From Endobugula sp047619205 (lineage in GTDB: Bacteria; Pseudomonadota; Gammaproteobacteria; Pseudomonadales; Cellvibrionaceae), in the NCBI GenBank assembly GCA_047619205.1, contig JBLHJR010000067.1, positions 1 through 17,748 of the forward strand: DNA of 17,748 nucleotides, given 5' to 3'. The translations under genes and the position numbers were made by a program. This document shows, in pieces, positions 15,204 to 17,748 of the stretch. Within the stretch, counting starts at the first letter, position 1, and each line of letters opens with the position of its first letter. The notes beneath the pieces are model-generated. The model worked only from the letters and a program-made list of their open reading frames with translations. It did no database searches and was not told where the DNA came from.

Positions 15204-15232
15204 ACTTTACCGCTTTTAGATAAAGGTGGCAA
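15204..15232 (-). promoter_or_regulatory. Candidate sigma-70 promoter of yajC
   Basis: On the minus strand TTGCCA (15227-15232) is followed after exactly 17 nt by TAAAGT (15204-15209), 36 nt before the yajC ATG. Five of six -35 bases and four of six -10 bases match the consensus. This supports separate transcription of yajC from the upstream regulator gene. Confidence 0.45.
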
Positions 15233-15292
15233 TACAAGCATAACAAAGGAGATTAAAAAACTAACAGAAAGGAACAAATGTTTTTTATAGGG

Positions 15293-15372
15293 ACTATACC
15301 TAGGCTCGACTATACCTAGGCTCGACTATACCTAGGCTCGACTATACCTAGGCTCGATTATGCATAGTCTCG
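15293..15372. repeat. 16-bp tandem repeat, four exact copies plus one diverged copy
   Basis: The unit ACTATACCTAGGCTCG occurs exactly four times (15293-15308, 15309-15324, 15325-15340, 15341-15356). A fifth, diverged copy ATTATGCATAGTCTCG (15357-15372) contains the last codons and stop of the AraC-type gene. Each perfect unit holds the palindrome CCTAGG. The 16-bp period is not a multiple of three, so only the diverged copy is coding. The array lies between the AraC-type gene and the yajC promoter. Confidence 0.93.
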
Positions 15373-15798
15373 ATAAAGCTTACGAAAAACACTAGGGGAT
15401 AAACCTGCCCAACGTTTAAAGGCATTGGTAAAGCTAGTACGGTCAGAAAAGTCTAAATACTTAGAAGTCGCTTCAATGCTCATATTGTCCACCAGCAAAC
15501 AACCAATAGCACGATTAAAGCGAACCCGATCACGCAAACTTGCATAGCTTACCATTTGCGCTTTAAGGTGACGTTGCAATGTACGCTTTGAAACATCAAT
15601 GCTTTTTGCTACCTCCTTAATACCCATTGAATTGCGACCCAAGCGCTCCTGGAGCACGACTAGCACATTAGCCGCTACACCTGACATTAATGGAATGCGC
15701 GCCTTAGCTTTGAGTTTCTCGAAATCCTGAAACCCTATATCCATGCTTCGAGGAAAAATAGGCGCTATTGGCTGAGGAATAGCTCGTGCAGTAATCAT
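15358..15798 (-). CDS. Short AraC-family transcriptional regulator
   Basis: DNA-binding protein of 146 residues. Two helix-turn-helix units of the AraC/XylS domain are visible: the first around residues 63-80 (VAKSIDVSKRTLQRHLKA), the second around 107-131 (MSIEATSKYLDFSDRTSFTNAFKRWAGLSP), ending in VFRKLYRDYA. Only about 45 residues precede the domain, instead of the 150-200-residue effector domain usual in this family. There is no room for sugar or amino-acid sensing, so it may act constitutively or be a shortened relic. ATG 15798 is favoured over the upstream in-frame 15834 start because AGGAG lies 8 nt before it. Its stop codon lies in the last, diverged unit of the adjacent tandem repeat. 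Its target is unknown. Confidence 0.82.
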   Translation of the reverse strand: MITARAIPQPIAPIFPRSMDIGFQDFEKLKAKARIPLMSGVAANVLVVLQERLGRNSMGIKEVAKSIDVSKRTLQRHLKAQMVSYASLRDRVRFNRAIGCLLVDNMSIEATSKYLDFSDRTSFTNAFKRWAGLSPSVFRKLYRDYA

Positions 15799-16077
15799 TA
15801 GGTAACTCCTATCTACATATAATAAAGTAAACAATTTATGCTCGGTTTTAAACCTTGCATATCCCTTCTGTCACACCCAATTATATTTACATTCCATTAA
15901 ATAAACAGAGGTAATACTGCGTTTAGTGCCGCTCTATTCACAGAACAGGAGAAAAACCTGTCAATACGTTGATTTACGCGCCAAAAACTCTCAACCACTT
16001 TAAAAAAAGCCTTGTTTTTGCAACTCTACTTATAGACTGCGACTATTGAGTTACAAAAAAATATAAACAGCTTTAGC

Positions 16078-16551
16078 TTAATCTTGCTGGTCTAAGCAGC
16101 TAATTAACTGCTGATGATGATTACTGGTTTTAAAACTATCTAGGACACCAACCAACCTAGATTCTTTGTTAATAACAAAGGTAGTTCGCACAATGCCCAT
16201 ATACTCTTTCCCCATGAATTTCTTCAAGCACCAAACACCGTACTTGTCTGCCAACGCATGATCTAAATCACTTAGCAAATCAAAATTCAGGTCATGTTTA
16301 GTAATAAATTTTTGTAATTTATCACTGGGATCTGGGCTGACACCAAAGACTACCGTGTCACGATCAGCCAACTCTTTTTGCGTATCGCGAATACCACAAG
16401 CTTGCGTAGTGCAACCGGGAGTCAGTGCTTTAGGATAGAAATAAATAACGACATTCTTTTTACCTACAAAGTCTTTCAAGGCAACGGTTTCGTTATTTTG
16501 ATTTTTAAGCTTAAATACTGGTGCTTTATTACCTATTTTGGGGGATGACAT
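16078..16551 (-). CDS. bcp: Thioredoxin-dependent peroxiredoxin, Bcp/PrxQ type
   Basis: Cytosolic thiol peroxidase that reduces hydrogen peroxide and organic hydroperoxides using thioredoxin. The 157-residue length matches Bcp. The catalytic region YPKALTPGCTTQACGIRD contains the peroxidatic Cys47 and, five residues later, the resolving Cys52, the spacing that defines the PrxQ subgroup. GVSPDPSDKLQKFITKHDLNFDLLSD and RTTFVINKESRLV are further family blocks. One extra cysteine (WCLKKFMGKEYMGIVRTT) is present. ATG 16551 has AAGGA 6 nt upstream. It is separated from mdh by a strong terminator, so it probably has its own promoter. Confidence 0.95.
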   Translation of the reverse strand: MSSPKIGNKAPVFKLKNQNNETVALKDFVGKKNVVIYFYPKALTPGCTTQACGIRDTQKELADRDTVVFGVSPDPSDKLQKFITKHDLNFDLLSDLDHALADKYGVWCLKKFMGKEYMGIVRTTFVINKESRLVGVLDSFKTSNHHQQLISCLDQQD

Positions 16552-16612
16552 ATTAATTCCTTAAATGATGGGTTTTGCCTAGTTCGCAGAAATATCAAAG
16601 CATAATACAAAA

Positions 16613-16639
16613 AAAAACGCGAGACTAGCTCGCGTTTTT
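16613..16639 (-). terminator. Strong intrinsic terminator downstream of mdh
   Basis: AAAAACGCGAG (16613-16623) pairs perfectly with CTCGCGTTTTT (16629-16639) around a 5-nt loop. On the minus strand a run of nine T follows the GC-rich stem, the classic form, about 20 nt after the mdh stop. On the plus strand TTTTTATTTT follows, so it could work both ways. Confidence 0.9.
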
Positions 16640-16659
16640 ATTTTAACTCGACTAAAAAG

Positions 16660-17640
16660 TTAAGGCAGTAAATGTGCTACTGCATCACGCTCCTCTACAA
16701 GTTCTTGCTCTGTCGCTTTCATTTTCTCGATAGAAAAATCATTTACTTCAACACCTTGTACAATTTCCCAATCACCGTTTTTACAAACACAAGGGAATGA
16801 GTAAATCAGACCTTCTTGAATACCATAACTACCGTCGCTATAAACACCCATGCTAGTCCAATCTCCAGCAGCAGTGCCTAAAGCCCAGTCACGCATGTGG
16901 AAAATAGCCGCGTTTGCAGCAGAAGCGGCGCTAGATGCACCGCGCGCAGCAATAATGGCAGCGCCACGCTGTTGAACAGTAGGAATAAAGTCCCCTTCGT
17001 ACCACGCTTGATCAATTAAGCTCATCGCCGCCTTGCCATCAACGCTGGCATGATGGATATCAGGATACTGGGTGGCAGAATGATTACCCCAAATAGTTAG
17101 CTTAGTGATATCGTTTATTGACGTGCCTGTTTTTTGAGCCAACTGAGTCATTGCACGGTTATGATCAAGACGTGTCATCGCCGTAAAGTTACGCGGATCT
17201 AGATCAGGCGCATTACGCTGAGCAATCAATGAATTGGTATTTGCAGGGTTGCCCACAACTAAGACTTTAATATCACGTGATGCCACTGCATTCATGGCTT
17301 TACCTTGAGCAGAGAAAATCGCTGCATTGGCTTCTAGCAAGTCTTTACGCTCCATACCTGGGCCACGAGGACGCGCCCCGACCAATAAGGCATAATCTGC
17401 ATCCTTAAAAGCTTCACTTGCATCATCGGTGGTGACCATGTCAGCCAATAATGGGAATGCACAATCATCTAATTCCATAGCCACACCTTTAAGCGCATTC
17501 AACGCTGGAGTGATTTCTAACATTTGCAGAATAACAGGTTGATCTAGACCTAGCATCTCCCCTGCAGCAATACGAAACAACAAGGAATAACTAATTTGAC
17601 CAGCTGCGCCAGTAATGACGACTCGAACAGGTGCTTTCAC
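16660..17640 (-). CDS. mdh: Malate dehydrogenase (NAD-dependent, type 2)
   Basis: TCA-cycle enzyme interconverting malate and oxaloacetate with NAD. From the chosen start the protein has 326 residues, the usual length of the MDH group shared with plant and animal cytosolic enzymes. The Rossmann motif VVITGAAGQISYSLL is at residues 7-21, and Glu42 in the MLEI turn is consistent with NAD preference. The mobile loop GARPRGPGMERKDLL carries substrate arginines Arg92 and Arg98. RLDHNR and WGNHSATQYPD supply the catalytic Asp159-His187 pair. The start is GTG 17640, with GGAG 7 nt upstream. The longer frame from 17706 adds 22 basic residues without family similarity or ribosome site. The gene ends just before a strong terminator. 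Confidence 0.96.
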   Translation of the reverse strand: MKAPVRVVITGAAGQISYSLLFRIAAGEMLGLDQPVILQMLEITPALNALKGVAMELDDCAFPLLADMVTTDDASEAFKDADYALLVGARPRGPGMERKDLLEANAAIFSAQGKAMNAVASRDIKVLVVGNPANTNSLIAQRNAPDLDPRNFTAMTRLDHNRAMTQLAQKTGTSINDITKLTIWGNHSATQYPDIHHASVDGKAAMSLIDQAWYEGDFIPTVQQRGAAIIAARGASSAASAANAAIFHMRDWALGTAAGDWTSMGVYSDGSYGIQEGLIYSFPCVCKNGDWEIVQGVEVNDFSIEKMKATEQELVEERDAVAHLLP

Positions 17641-17748
17641 AATATTTCTCCATCTAAATAAGGATTGTATAAAACGGGATCGTTTATGCGGCTTGTAAAC
17701 GCGCATTATAAAGTTTTCTGATGAAATTTCATCTTTAAAATAGACTGC

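Noticed and set aside
15945..15961. Small inverted repeat ACAGG-N7-CCTGT in the AraC/bcp intergenic region
   Set aside because: Only 5-bp arms, expected by chance; nothing else notable was seen in 15835-16077.
17641..17706. N-terminal extension of malate dehydrogenase (possible targeting peptide)
   Set aside because: The GTG at 17640 has a well-spaced GGAG and gives the standard family length; the upstream residues are unlike the family.

Overview
The window is about 17.7 kb of moderately AT-rich chromosomal DNA. It most likely comes from a marine-type gammaproteobacterium related to Pseudomonas or the Cellvibrionales. Supporting signs are a very large NAD-dependent glutamate dehydrogenase, ThrH and PabB side by side near CysB (as in Pseudomonas, from memory), a type-2 malate dehydrogenase, Bcp and YajC. 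No rRNA, tRNA, CRISPR array, phage gene or complete insertion sequence was seen. The taxonomic placement is inference.

Layout: (1) 1-4070, minus strand: 5' three-quarters or more of a giant NAD-glutamate dehydrogenase running off the left edge, divergent from purB (4299-5666, plus). (2) 5670-5805: heptamer repeats and a foldable element between purB and a small Rieske ferredoxin (minus), which is divergent from pabB (plus) across a 72-bp inverted repeat. (3) 7817-11470: thrH (minus, convergent with pabB), a 56-bp perfect hairpin element, a small CxxC thioredoxin-fold protein (plus), a membrane-anchored unknown protein (minus), cysB (minus) and a divergent TauE/SafE-family exporter (plus). This looks like a remodelled sulfur-assimilation neighbourhood. 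(4) 11491-13774: a universal stress protein and a 5'-nucleotidase among three short non-coding mobile-element-like sequences: two inverted copies of one MITE and one unrelated 142-bp palindromic element. (5) 13734-17640, all minus: quinone oxidoreductase (its C-terminus rewritten by the second MITE), a yajC without secDF, a short AraC-type regulator followed by a 16-bp tandem repeat, a Bcp peroxiredoxin and malate dehydrogenase.

The genes are mostly housekeeping: nitrogen and carbon metabolism (gdhB, mdh), purine and folate synthesis (purB, pabB), serine/threonine and sulfur metabolism (thrH, cysB, exporter) and redox or stress defence (bcp, qor, usp). Most seem to be transcribed singly, often with their own hairpin terminators. 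The unusual content is intergenic: several unrelated inverted or tandem repeats, a 20-bp motif occurring twice around cysB, and a MITE that supplies a new stop codon to qor. I did not find an obvious new defence or biosynthetic system. The best candidates for novelty are the repeat families, the CysB-linked thioredoxin-like protein and the displaced yajC.
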